Notes: a model not told the origin generated them from the letters alone. Numbered from the stretch's first letter, positions 49,322 through 60,379 are shown. The stretch is 64,000 bases of DNA from Hericium rajendrae (GCA_033439255.1 CM065886.1:1612001-1676000); one strand, 5' to 3'. Translations and numbers: made by a program.

Positions 49322-49870
49322 TCAGCATCTCCCTTGCCATGCAATGCAGGCGTACTCACCAATGGCAGTCTCGAGCTTGTCACCCATCGCGATCCAGGTC
49401 TTGATCCCTGCACACTTCAAATCCACAAGCATCTCTGGCACCCCGTCTTGCAGCCGATCCTCAATTGCCATTGCATCGATGAGCTCCAGCCCTTGCTCAA
49501 GCTCATCTGCCAGTGCCTCGACCTTCTCCTTGCACTTGTCAATCACTGCATTCACCACCTGCCACCGCCGCATCCACTGCTCAAACTTGCCATCACCCAC
49601 CTGATATGCAAGCGTCAGTGTGCACAGCCCCTCGCATGCAAACCCATCGAGCTGCACCTCTGTGGATGCATGCAGCTCCACATTCCCACCTGCTGCAAGC
49701 TGTTCAAAGAGGATGCTGTCTGCGCCCTTCGTGAGCAGCAGCAGTGGCCCCTCCTCGACATACTCGATATCATCCACATCATCCACCTCGCCCTCGCCCT
49801 CATCCTGGCTTCTTCTTGCCGAGTGCAGGGGAGGCAAGATAGCTGACGGTGGGGCATCGAGGGCTATCAA
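49322..49870 (-). pseudogene. Captured fragment of a P4-ATPase (phospholipid flippase)
   Basis: A 182-codon minus-strand frame contains GPLLLLTKGADSILFEQLA (nucleotide-binding KGAD block), FACEGLCTLTLAYQ, ELEQGLELIDAMAIEDRLQ and LKCAGIKTWIAMGDKLETAI, in the order found in Drs2/Dnf-type lipid flippases. The family block GIKxWxLTGDKxETA is altered to GIKTWIAMGDKLETA. The phosphorylation site (DKTGT) and all membrane segments are missing, so this is not a working pump. It lies directly downstream of hairpin copy 4 on the minus strand, among repeats, so it is best explained as host-gene sequence carried or trapped by an element. The frame is still open, so the capture may be fairly recent, or it may be used as an exon. 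Confidence 0.75.
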
Positions 49871-49883
49871 AGGATGGCCAGAT

Positions 49884-49957
49884 GAGTCTCACTCGTTATC
49901 GAGCGAGACTCCCAAGATCAATACAATAAAATGAAAGTCAAGACTATTTGCACTCAC
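49884..49957 (-). other. Hairpin over a splice acceptor, copy 4
   Basis: Minus strand: donor GTGAGT (49957-49952), short A/T-rich spacer, then GAGTCTCGCTCG, loop of 4, CGAGTGAGACTC (49911-49884). One position is G-U on minus but A-C on plus. Against copy 1 the stem has changed A-U to C-G and C-G to U-A, so two base pairs are compensated. The exon that follows holds the flippase fragment. Confidence 0.6.
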
Positions 49958-50059
49958 CTTATGCCCCTCTAGCACCTGAAAAACCCTCCTTGCTGCTGAA
50001 TTGATGAATAACGATGAGAAGAGAAGGATGGGATAGTGTGGTGAGAAGTAAGAGATAGT

Positions 50060-50225
50060 AAGACCTACTGACCTGCAAGTGACATGCGATATCACAGGTA
50101 CCTGACCCGTGGCTCCAGATCACCCGGTGGCTGAAACCCATGCAGATCCAGGTCAGCCCTTGTGCCACCTTGAATACCCATGGGTTCGGATCCGGGTCAC
50201 CTGTGAGTGCACTCGTGTTGAACCC
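50060..50225. repeat. ACCTGTGG/CCAGATCACC repeat, copy 2
   Basis: Related to 45315-45485: CTCCAGATCACCCGGTGGCTG here against ATCCAGATCACCTGGTGGCTG, with ACCTGCAAG and GGGTCACCTGTGAG nearby in inverted arrangement. Confidence 0.55.
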
Positions 50226-50239
50226 TATAATAATGTCAG

Positions 50240-50675
50240 ACAATCTCTGGTAGTATTAGAAAATGTCTGAGATCATTAGACAATGTCTGACAGTATCAGA
50301 AAATGTCTAAAGTTGTCAGACAAAGCCTGATTCTATCAGATATTTTCTAATACTGCCAAACAATGTCTGATTCTGTCAGATATTTTTTAATGCTGCTAAA
50401 CAATGTCTGATTCTATCAGACATTTTCTGATACTGTCAGATATTGTCTGATAATATTAGAAAATGTCTGTAGTTATCAGACTTTTTTCTGATATCAGACA
50501 ATTTTTTTCTAAAGTTGTCTGAAGTTGTCTGAAAATTAGAGACCTACATGATTTGTCTGATTGTCTGACAGCAACAATCAAACAAATTTGAATAAGATTG
50601 AACCATTTACAGACAATTTACAGACAATTTGCAGACAAATCAAAAAATTTGAGACTTACTGATGCAGGCTTCTCT
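50240..50675. repeat. TCTGA/TCAGA-rich block, decayed CATCAG element
   Basis: Dense TGTCTGA and TCAGA words. The right end GAGACTTACTGATG resembles the end of subtype 1 elements; a matching left end is not clear. Confidence 0.5.
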
Positions 50676-50699
50676 ATACTATTTTTATTAATTGTATTA

Positions 50700-53279
50700 G
50701 TCTTTTGTTTGACTAAAATTGTTCATTCTGCATTCTTTATGTTATGAACAAGTTCAAAAGGATCTGGATTTGTCCATTTGAGTGGAACAGGCACATTTGA
50801 TGGGACATAATCAACTCCTTTCCACATTTGATACTGCTAAATGTGAGCTGCTCTAGTAGGAGCATCAATAATTGCAGAAAGTTTCTTGTAATATTGAAGA
50901 CAAGTTATTTCATCTAATAGCTCAAGCTATCTAAATTCTGATCTTAGATATCCAGGCAGTCTTCCTTTAATTTTATCAGGATTAAATTGCTGAAGAATGG
51001 CTGTTCTGACAATACTTGAGCTTCGTGAGAGAGCAGTATAGACTCCTCTTTGGTCCTTACAATTTTGAATATCAACAACATTGAATGGTCATGTTCTTCC
51101 TTGAGAAGCATAGTCTGTCATTGAAAAGTTAGGTAGGATGGGAATCTGAGATCTACTAATCCATATTTCTTTGTAATTGGACATAAAGCATTTGATTTTC
51201 TCTTCAACTCTGGAGATAAGAACAACATTAAGAGGCAGTCCTGTGAGTTGCACTGGCTTGGGTGTACAAGTCAATCTTGAAAAGACTACATCTAACACAA
51301 GCTTGTCATCAATACCAGTATGACACTTCCATCCTATGACTACACCTTCAGCTCCATTGATAATGCACATCTCAGTTGCTTCATTATGTTTGAACATGAC
51401 AGGCATTCTTATACACAAAGATAGTTTCTCTGCATAGTGTTTAGTCATAGATAGAATTAACTCCCATAGTTTTCTTTGCAAGGTAATGTGAATTTGATTG
51501 TTCGCTCTTATAGGATCACTATACATATTTTTTTCCTTTTTACTTGACAAAGATTCATCAACCTTATGCTATCTATCTATAGAGTAAAAGTGTACAAGTT
51601 TTTGACCGAACTCCATTTCACATCAAATTGTTCTTGCTTCATTAATTTCATCTCTCTGAATGTTGAATGATGTAATGATAGATACATTTCGAAATTGAAG
51701 ATCTGCAATGTTGGGTCTATTGACCCCAGGTCCTGTAATTCTAGATCTAAGAAGGTTGATATCATCTTCTGTACAATATTTGTATCTCATATTTTCTAAA
51801 GCTCTTCTAAATCTAGCATCATCAGGTGTCTGTATTTTTTGATGCATATTCTGTCTTAAAATTACTACAGTCACAAACTGATGCCATAATGCTTTTTCTA
51901 AACAAGCCTTTTGTTTTAAATGAGAATGAGTGGTGTGAATTATAGTATCTACATCCTGACTGTACAAGGCACTATTAGCAGAAGGAGGTAGTTGAGCAAA
52001 GTCACCAGCAAGAATGATGTTCACATCTCCAAAAGGTTGATCTTTTACTTTGAGTGCACTGCTTATTTGAGCACTGATATTGTACAAACTATTGCAATCT
52101 ACCATAGACATCTCATCTGGAAAGATATATTGAACATGTTGGAGCCTGGTATGGATGTCAGCTAGAGTAAATACACCTTTGCCTCCTTCTGGTTGGAATT
52201 TATTGATAGCCAACATAGAATGATATGTCGATCCTCCTATCAAAGCTGTAGCAGCTCCTGTGGGTGCCATAATTAGAAATTTGTAAGACTCTTGTCTTTG
52301 CTCAAAAAATCTGATCATAACTTTGATGACTTGTGACTTGCCAGTGCCAGCCATACCTCCTAAATACATCTTAAGCTGCTCAGACTGTGGAGTCATAGCA
52401 TGATTTGCAATAATTTTGAATGCTCTTGATTGCTCAACATTTAGTATAAATGTCTTAGCTATTTCATCAATGTTTAATCTATCCTCTGGATTTTTGGAAT
52501 GATAATTGTAATCTAAATATGCTTTGCTGACCAGCTTGACTTCATTTACATTATAAGGATCTCCATAGGAAGTATCATTATTCTTTTCTGCATTGCTAGC
52601 TTCAAGATCTCTTCTAGCCAAGATAATATCTTTTTATCATGCTAGAGTTGCTTTCCATTCTCTTTGAGACTTGGATAACATGACATTCTCATTAACAGCA
52701 TTTTTTGTCTGCTCTATTTTACTTGGATTTAACCATCCAGTACCTTGAATAAGTTTATGCATCTCATACATATCTGCCAGTCTTTTTTGTTGTTTTTTGC
52801 CTATATCATCCCATTCTTCTTGAAGCTTTTCAGTCAGACTATCTACATCCTAGTTGGCAGTTGCTTCATCTTCATCATGTTGGCCATCAAGCTCATGCTG
52901 GAATGTGGCAAAGATTTTATCACCAAAACTGTTGTTCTGTTCTTGTTGTTTTTTTTTTGCATAGAAAAGTCATCTCTAGCATCATTGCATTCATATTTGA
53001 TTTGAAAAAAATCCATCACCTGCTTTTGTTGAGAAGTAAACTTATGTTTGTCAAAAGCATCATTCTATGACTGTTCTTTGTTCTTGAGATCAAGACCAGA
53101 TCTCCAAGGCTTAAATAGTGTAAGCATAGTCTGACAATATTCTTCCCTATTGCCTTTATCTCTTCTAGGCAAAGAACTACCTGTGAAATTTGGAACTTTG
53201 ATATTCTCTTCCTTTAGTTTGTGTATGTAATGAGTCTTGAGTTGAGGATGTGGCTCAATAAATAGCTTTTTTGGTACAA
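50700..53279 (-). pseudogene. Helitron Pif1-type helicase domain
   Basis: The largest open piece is 52621-51623 (332 codons). Walker A GMAGTGKSQVIK, Walker B IFPDEMSM, then GDFAQLPP and the region LRQNMHQKIQTPDDARFR. A second piece at 51550-51089 has PVMFKHNEATEMCIINGAEG and FSMTDYASQGRT, and the tail continues to about 50700 with a few stops. The part before Walker A (53279-53065) reads LPRRDKGNREEYCQTM, typical for the linker just before the helicase. Separate frames show several stop and frameshift changes. Confidence 0.88.
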
Positions 53280-53822
53280 CATCAGGAAGGTTGACAACTT
53301 TCTGATTGACCTGATCCACCTGAAAGCAATCCTGAGAAGCAAATATCTGATCAGACTTTTACATTCAAGAAAAGACATTTATTGTCAGATATATAAGTTT
53401 TTAATCTCTAACTAATAGATATATCAAAATCTTTGATATCTGAAATTTTTGAAAATCTGAGAGTGTCTGATTTCAAATCTGGAGGTCAAATATCAGTCAG
53501 ATGGATCAGACAGTGTCAGACACCATCAGATGCTCTCAGACAGTTGCAGATAATTTTCAGATATTTGACCTCCAGATTTGAAAAAAATCTCAGATCAGAC
53601 ACTCTCAGATTGAGAAATTTTTAGATATCAGAGATTTTGTTATATCTATTAGTTAGAGATTACAAACTTATATATCTGACAATAAATGTCTTTACTTAAA
53701 TGTAAAAGTTTGATCAGATATTTGCCTGTTAAGATTGCTTTCAGGTGGATCAGGTCAATCAGGAGCTGTCAGTAGGGTTAGAAATTGTCAGGTCAATCAG
53801 AAAGTTGTCAACCTTCCTGATG
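53280..53822. mobile_element. CATCAG foldback element, subtype 3, in Helitron
   Basis: 543 bp. Ends CATCAGGAAGGTTGACAACT and complement. Flanked by AA on both sides, a 2-bp duplication. Interior of TCAGA/TCTGA units, plus a long inner inverted repeat. Inserted in the acidic linker of the Helitron. Confidence 0.88.
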
Positions 53823-53889
53823 AATTCTCTTCTTTGTGTTGTATTGATTATTTTTTGGATTGTAATCCTCATCATTTGGATCATCATAC

Positions 53890-54060
53890 TCATCCTCTTC
53901 CTCTTCCTCTTCCTCTTCCTCTTCCTCTTCCTCTTCCTCTTCCTCTTCCTCTTCCTCTTCCTCTTCCTCTTCCTCTTCCTCTTCCTCTTCCTCTTCCTCT
54001 TCCTCTTCCTCTTCCTCTTCCTCTTCCTCTTCCTCTTCCTCTTCCTCTTCCTCTTCCTTT
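53890..54060. repeat. (TCTTCC)n microsatellite in Helitron acidic linker
   Basis: About 28 units of TCTTCC. On the minus strand it reads as a glutamate run continuing the Helitron's own acidic stretch (DEYDDPNDEDYNP on one side). The long Glu, Leu/Phe and Arg/Gly frames seen here are products of the repeat. Confidence 0.9.
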
Positions 54061-54433
54061 TCCTTGACAACTTTCTGATTGACCTGTGGCCATCTGATAG
54101 CATCTGTCAGAACTCGTGCAAGTGAAATCAGATGAATCAGATGGTATAAGCCAGCATCAGACACTATCAGACACTATCAGTTTGTTGGACCTCAAGCTGA
54201 GCTCAGAAATTTCTCAGAATGCTCTCAGTTTTATGTAAATTTTGGATATCAGAAATTATGCTATAGTGGATAGTTAGAGATGGATAACTACTATAGCTAA
54301 CAATAGATGTTAACTCTTAAATATATAAGCTGAATCAGATATTGTCATTTGAAAAGTAATCTCAGACAGATTAGATCCTACAGTAGGGTTAGAAACTGTC
54401 AGACTCATCAGAAAATTGTCAACCTTCCTGATG
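54061..54433. mobile_element. CATCAG foldback element, subtype 3, left end lost
   Basis: Right end CAACCTTCCTGATG is complete. The left end starts at TTGACAACTTTCTG without the outer CATCAGGAAGG, probably lost or overwritten by the adjoining TCTTCC repeat. Confidence 0.75.
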
Positions 54434-56999
54434 CTCTTTATCTTTATCTTTATCTTTATCTTCATCTTCATTGTCTATATCTATATATTCATCATTATCT
54501 TTTTGATAACTTGGCTCTCTATCCAAATTGTTTTCTTCTTTAACTTGAGTAAAAGCATCATTTTCATCAACTATCTTCATTTCATTTTCTTCTAGTTCAT
54601 CAGTCTCAATATTCTTCATGATCACATCTACAATATCTTTTGATGTACTTGTCTTTTTACTAATATCTGATTTTTGATCCAAGTGTGACTTTGATTTTTT
54701 CAATCCACTTAAAGATCTTTTCTCATACAGACAGATCCAATCATACAAAGTTACATCTACTAGCTCCTTTGACCTATACATATAATCCAGAATTGGAGAC
54801 AAACCTACTAACTTTTCTTGAATTTCATTTACTATGACTTTGTCAGGAACATTCTCATGAAAGTCATCAATTTGATTTCAGTCTTGGCTAACTTGTTTGA
54901 CAAAAGTACTCCAGAAGAAAACTTTGAACAAGTGACTTGTATAATGATCTGAATGAGACAAGAGATACATACATGCCATAGGAGATCCTATTTCTAACTT
55001 TACAGTTAACGAGTTGACTATCTGAACTATCAACTTTCTTGCTTTTTCTTGTCTGAAACTATCACCACCAATATAAGTAGTGTTTCTATCAAACACACTA
55101 CGAATAGCTTGAAACATAACATATGTATTCAGAGGTGATTTAGTAATGTAGTCAGTAATATATGCAACAATAGACTTAATGGCAATTCCTGAAAGCATAC
55201 TAGTTACACTGTCTGTATTACATCCTAAAAGATATGTTAAAGGTGTAAAAAATGTGTTAAGCATGGCCTCTTCTTTTTTCATGATAATGCTATCACTGTC
55301 CTTGTCTATTAAAGAAGCTAGATATGTATCTTTTAGAAAACAAGCTTTGCAACTATCATATTTTTTATTCTTGCAACCTCCTTTATTGCAACTGTAAACA
55401 TTAGACAAATATAAAAGTTCATTGACTCTCTTTTTAAAATGTGTCCACCATGAACAGGTTTCTTGGCAATTGCTGCAATCAGTTATATATTCATTGTTAT
55501 CATGCTCAACTTCAAAACTTGGTACTAAAGGTGCATCACCTTTTTTTACATGTATTTTGCATAGTTTGGGTGGAGCTTCTGATAAAACTTGAGTTGGCTC
55601 AACATAGTTGATACCTTTTCTACTTGTTGTATTATGTCATTTTTTACTTTTGCCATAGTACTATCTATAAATTCTTCTTGATGACAACTTTCTAAATATC
55701 TAATCATCTCCTTTTGAAACTCTGAAGTAGAATCTAAAATTCTATCTCTAATTTTCTGAGGTGACAAACAACCTTGAATCCAGATCATAGTATGCAGATG
55801 GAGGCTTAGATGACCTTGTTGTTCTACAGTTTCATAGTATCCAGCAGTCTTACCATACAATCCTCTTCAATACATATTTGATAAACAAGTCCACCATGAG
55901 TTTGAAAAACCTGGCACCTGCTACAGGATTGTTAGCAATAAGACGAAACTGCTCGTCCTTCTCATAAAGCTTTGGATAGAATCTCATGTCTTTGTTAGCA
56001 AAATACAAACAGATAGGATGTTTAAGATCTGCTGGTGCAAATGTAATAAACCAAGAAGAAGTATCCAAATATGATATAAGAGATCAGATCTCATTTCTCA
56101 TATATTTATGACCTGTCTTTGAACCTTGTACATGATGAGCAACATGGTCCAAATTATTGATGATTTGATAACAAAGTTTTTCCTTATCTGTCTCTGGCTG
56201 TACTCTTTCTCCATCAGCCAATCTATCTATAAGTTGACTTAAAACTTCTGGATTTACTGACATGAGTCTATCTGCTATATTGAAAAAATTGGCTTTTTTA
56301 GTCAAAAGGTAACCACCTGTTGTACTCTCTTTAATTTGATCATGATTAATACAAACGAAGAGAAACATAGCCTCATATTGAAATCTTTTGTCATGATACA
56401 TCAATAGATTACTTTTTCTTGCATGATCAAATATTTTTACACTGTCATTGCTATTGTCAACACCTCCTAGGCCATATGGAAATAGCCATAGAAATATTTG
56501 AAGATAAAGCTGAGGATTGTTATATATTGACTCTGGATTTGCAGCTTGTCCAATGCCTAAAGCTCTGTTGTTTTTGCCTCTTATATGTTGTAAAGCAATT
56601 GCTCTCAGCTGTTGAGTAGTCTTTTTGTCCAAATCTCCACCTATCAAACTATGTACAATAAAAGGACATTTTCCAGACTCTACATCTTGAAGAGGTTCAT
56701 CAGATACTGACATCATTCCAGGCTCAATAGCATCATCTGAAATTTTGCACTCTACAACTACAGGAGGAATGTCTTCAGGATAGCTATTGAGATTCTCATA
56801 AGATATATTTAAGTTGGCATAATCAATATGATTAAGCTTAAGCCATTCTAAGGCATGAGCAACTTTATTTCTCTAAACCAAAAGAGGAGTCTGCTTAAAT
56901 TCTTTTTCAGTAGGCTGAGTTTGACCTATATAAACAAATGCCATAACTTCATCCAATTCATCAAGGCTAGATGGAAGCTTTGCATATATCTTAGGCATG
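54434..56999 (-). pseudogene. Helitron Rep domain and N-terminal part
   Basis: From 56999 down: PKIYAKLPSSLDELDEVMAF; a 210-codon piece (56716-56084) with GIGQAANPESIYNNPQLYLQ and FLWLFPYGLGG; WFITFAPADLKHP and NPVAGARFFKLMVDLF; the HUH block with ETVEQQGHLSLHLHTMIW (near 55800); the Cys-rich YSCNKGGCKNKKYDSCKAC; and AYITDYITKSPLNTYVM with both putative catalytic Tyr. The linker DEDKDKDKDKEHQEG is acidic. At least two in-frame stops and one shift separate the pieces. Confidence 0.88.
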
Positions 57000-57222
57000 C
57001 ATCAGTAAACTTGACCATTTTTTTGAATGGCTGAAAGTGGTCTGATTGGGTCTGAATGAGTCTGACTGTCTGAATATGGTCTGATTTGTTAGGATTCAGA
57101 TAGATTCAGATTCAAAATCAGACCATTCAGATTATTTTTTAAGTTTCAGATAAAGTTCAGACCTATTCAGACCTATTCAGACCACTTTCAGCCATTCAGA
57201 AAAATTGTCAAGTTTACTAATG
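57000..57222. mobile_element. CATCAG foldback element, subtype 1, at a junction
   Basis: 223 bp, same length and interior as 37071-37293; right end CTAATG instead of CTGATG. The flanks (TG and TT) do not form a duplication. Helitron sequence reads minus on its left and plus on its right, so it sits at an inversion point. Confidence 0.85.
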
Positions 57223-58137
57223 TTATCTATCCTTGAAACTGACAATACTTTCATTGCAAGACAGGAAAGATACAACTCATCAGATATAATACAATCTTGT
57301 AAAGGACCATTACTTGATAAACACTCAAAAAGCATCTGCAATACTTGTCTTCAAGAGTTAAAAAAGAAAAAGGTGCCAAAACATGCTCTAATCAATGGCA
57401 ATTGAATAGATGAAATTTCAGAGCAGCTATAGGATCTCACATCAGGAAGGTTGACAACTTTCTGCTAGACCTGAGAGCAATCTGATAGCATCTGACAGTA
57501 TCTGATTGACCTGCTGTCAGACAGATCAGATGGATCAGATAGTGTCAGACATTATCAGATGCTCTCAGACAGTTGCAGATAATTTTCAGATATTTGACCT
57601 CCAGATTTGAAAAAATTCTCAGATCAGACACTCTCAGATTTAGAAAATTTCAGATATCAGAGATTTTGTTATATCTATTAGTTAGAGATTAAAAACTTAT
57701 ATATCTGACAATAAATGTCTTTACTTGAATGTAAAAGTTTGATCAGATATTTGCTTGTTAAGATTGCTTTCAGGTGGATCAGGTCAGTCAGGAGCTGTCA
57801 GTAGGGTTAGAAATTGTCAGGTCAATCAGAAAGTTGTCAACCTTCCTGATGCAGTTGGACAGAAAAGATGCTTATCTCAAGGGTGTGTCACAACTAATGC
57901 ATTATGCGTGTACACAAGTCTGGCTTATACAAAATGTCTGCAAATACAGTTTTTTTCAATAGAAGTAGTGATTGGAAAAAAACTGCATTTGCAGACATTT
58001 TGTATAAGCCAGACTTGTGCACATGCACAATGCATTAGTTGTGACACACCCTTGAGATAAGCATCTTTTTTGTCCAACTGAGATCCTATAGCTGCTCTGG
58101 AATTTCACCTATCCAATTGCCATTGATTAGAGCATGC
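57223..58137. mobile_element. Helitron N-terminal piece in inverted duplication
   Basis: The plus strand reads ICNTCLQELKKKKVPKHALI (57340-57399), the zinc-binding start of Helitron Rep proteins, then a MITE at 57440-57851, then LSWTEKMLISR. From 57976 to 58137 the same sequence runs backwards. The two arms, 57852-57956 and 57976-58080, pair over about 105 bases with a 19-base loop. The right arm lacks the MITE, and so shows the uninterrupted site. Frames are broken by stops in both arms. Confidence 0.85.
57440..57851. mobile_element. CATCAG foldback element, subtype 3, with empty-site copy nearby
   Basis: 412 bp, ends CATCAGGAAGGTTGACAACT and complement, CA on both sides. The empty site (GGATCTCAGTTGGAC) is present in the opposite arm of the palindrome at about 58070-58085, confirming the insertion and the 2-bp duplication. 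Confidence 0.92.
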
Positions 58138-58817
58138 ATCAGTACTCTTACAAACTTTCTGCTGGAACTTATTCTGTTTGATCTTGTCTGATCACCTTAT
58201 ATACCTGACAGATTGGTCATTTCTGGCTACAAACAAAATCAGGCAGGTCAGACAGAGTCAGATTTTATCAGATATGCATTTACACCCAGATCTAATCAGA
58301 TTTGAAATATCTTCTGCTGCCAGACAGATCAGGCAGGGTATAGTCTCCCAGACACAGTTAGATTTTGAATGTTGTTCAGATTTTGGATGTTCTCCAGATT
58401 TTGGATGTTAATCAGATTTTTTTTTCTTGTCAGGTCAGCCAGGCAGGGTGTAGTCTCTCAGACACAGTCAGATTTTGGATATCTTTCAGATTTTTTGCTG
58501 TCAGACAGATCATGCAGGGTATAATCTTTCAGACACAGTCAGATTTTGAATATTCTCCAGATTCTGAATGTTTATCAGATTTTTTTTTTGTCAATTTAGT
58601 CAGACAGGTGCAATCTCTCAGACATAGTCAGATATCAACTTACATTTAAATTTTAGCTCAATATCAAATCAAGCAGAATAATAAAGAATTAACAAGTGTA
58701 GATGTCAACTTGCAAGGCATGTTAGTATCTGATGCAACTGCTATAGGTCATGCAGATACAATTAGATACTGTCAGATGTTTCGCAGGTCAAATAAAAAGT
58801 TTTGAAGATTTCTGATA
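58138..58817. mobile_element. CATCAG element, long diverged member
   Basis: About 680 bp. Left end CATCAGTACTCTTACAAACT; right end complement-like (AAAGTTTTGAAGATTTCTGATA). Interior with repeated CAGGCAGGGTATAGTCTCCC-type units, which is different from the other members. Confidence 0.6.
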
Positions 58818-58984
58818 AATCAAAGTAAACTAAAAATTGCTCCAATCCATATATCAGGCATTTGCTAATATAGAAGGTGGTTGACAAAGTAATTACAAAC
58901 TCAAGGTCCAAGTGGATCACCTTTAGCTGTAAACTTCCTCTAGATTAGTAGATTAAGGTCACAGATTACATCCAGTGAAACTAT

Positions 58985-59525
58985 AGTCAAAATAGTACAA
59001 TATAATGTATAAGAGCTTATTGAGAAGTAATTACATAGGGCTTTCAACAAAAACTAATTGAGATAAATCAAGATCTCTAGTTTAAGAAGATCAAAAGCAG
59101 AAATGGTCCTGTACAAATGAGTTTTGTAGGTATCAGACTGTACAAGATCTTATTGAGATGCAGTAAATCAGACCTTTCCAATGTATCTAAGATTGAGATA
59201 AAGCACTTAGAATTGACTAAGATATTATTCAATCTTCTTTCAAAATAAAACTACATCACATTTCATGAGTTTTGCACATAACATGACATATAAAGGCTTG
59301 TTGGAAAGCAGTTGAAAATATCTTTTGAAAACATCTAAGAACATTGAAATCAGATATGAATTGAATGAGGTACCTCTCTATCTTTTTCTTGAGAGATCAA
59401 AAACAAAAATGGATTGCATCCTATAACTTTTGAACATGACATAGTCTATGAAAGCTTGTTGGAAAGCTATTTTTCACACCTTCTCAATGCATCCAAGATC
59501 GAGGAAAAGCACCCAAAATTGACTT
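58985..59525. repeat. Diverged tandem satellite, reverse sense
   Basis: AAGCTTGTTGGAAAGC and GGCTTGTTGGAAAGC recur with GAACATGACATAG/TAACATGACATAT ahead of them and a CATCYAAGATYGAG word after. Reverse relative of the satellite at 46605-47185 (TTTCCAATAAGCC there). Confidence 0.55.
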
Positions 59526-60379
59526 GGGGGAAGAGGGCCAATGCTGTGCATGGCAAAACGATTCCTTTTTTTATTATTAATGAAGGTATATAAATTACCT
59601 CACACATAGATCAGACACACCATGCCCTGCCTCTGATGTCTTATGCATGGGCTCAGATGCTACACATGCTAGCATATGTATGGCTGATAAATGGTCATAG
59701 CTATGCACAAGCACATCAGTTAGCACACCTGTGTAGGCATGTCATGTACCTGTACCTCATGCCTTATACTTGGCATGTAGCATTGTGCTGGGGCCAGTGC
59801 CTCGTGCATGCCTGCTACACCTCATGCCAGCCCACTGTGCCTCATGTTCACTGGCCACACCCTATGCTGGTTCACCACATCTCGATGTACCTTGTGGATG
59901 GGCCAGTGACAGCTCAGAGATAGCTACAGCTGAATGTGAGCATGTCAGTCAGCACAACCATATACACACATTGTGTGTTGCCATATGCAGGTGTGTCACT
60001 TGCCTGTACCTTTGTTGAGATCGAGGCAAATGCCCATTACCAAAGCACACTAAGTGTGATTTTCATCTTATCTCGTTCCTTACCTTTAGATTAGATGTTT
60101 CAGGCCTGGAGCCCAGATCAATTATGTACACTACTGTACAGTTGCTTTCAGCCCCTCGTGCTGTTGATGTAGGCACAAGTTTGCAGGATGTTTACCTCAA
60201 TGAATTCTTCTATCACTGAGGTATGTGATCTATGCTTCTTTCATTGATTATTAATGTACTTACTCCATGGGCAGTCCTGACTGCTCGGTATCATTCTAGG
60301 TACATAATCAATGTAGTGAATTCTTCTATCACTGAGTCCTGACTGCTCAGTATCATTTTAGATACCTCCCATACCCTGG
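59526..60379. other. Low-complexity sequence before the Copia fossil
   Basis: 59610-60010 has CTCATGCC and GCACA words. From 60190 the block TCCTGACTGCTCGGTATCAT occurs twice about 80 bp apart, with TGAATTCTTCTATCACTGAG repeated as well. This may include the upstream terminal repeat of the Copia element, but with only one end in the window I cannot set its limits. Confidence 0.4.

Larger units (their letters stand above)
50690..56999 (-). mobile_element. Decayed Helitron (Rep-helicase), minus strand
   Basis: Rolling-circle DNA transposon. Reading on the minus strand from 56999: N-terminal part (PKIYAKLPSSLDELDEV), Rep with the HUH block HLSLHLHTMIW, the two-Tyr motif YITDYITK, an acidic linker, then the Pif1-type helicase and its tail (LSRSSSIVRTAILQQFNPDK) reaching about 50700. 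The frame is broken by in-frame stops (for example near 56080), a frameshift near 55855, and two inserted CATCAG elements plus a hexanucleotide expansion in the linker. Helitron ends (TC, hairpin + CTRR) were not located; the 5' side ends at an inserted element at 57000. The element can no longer move by itself. Confidence 0.9.

Noticed and set aside
53735-54164. Long frames of pure Glu, Leu/Phe/Pro or Arg/Gly-Arg
   Set aside because: All are readings of the TCTTCC microsatellite; only the Glu frame belongs to the Helitron's linker.
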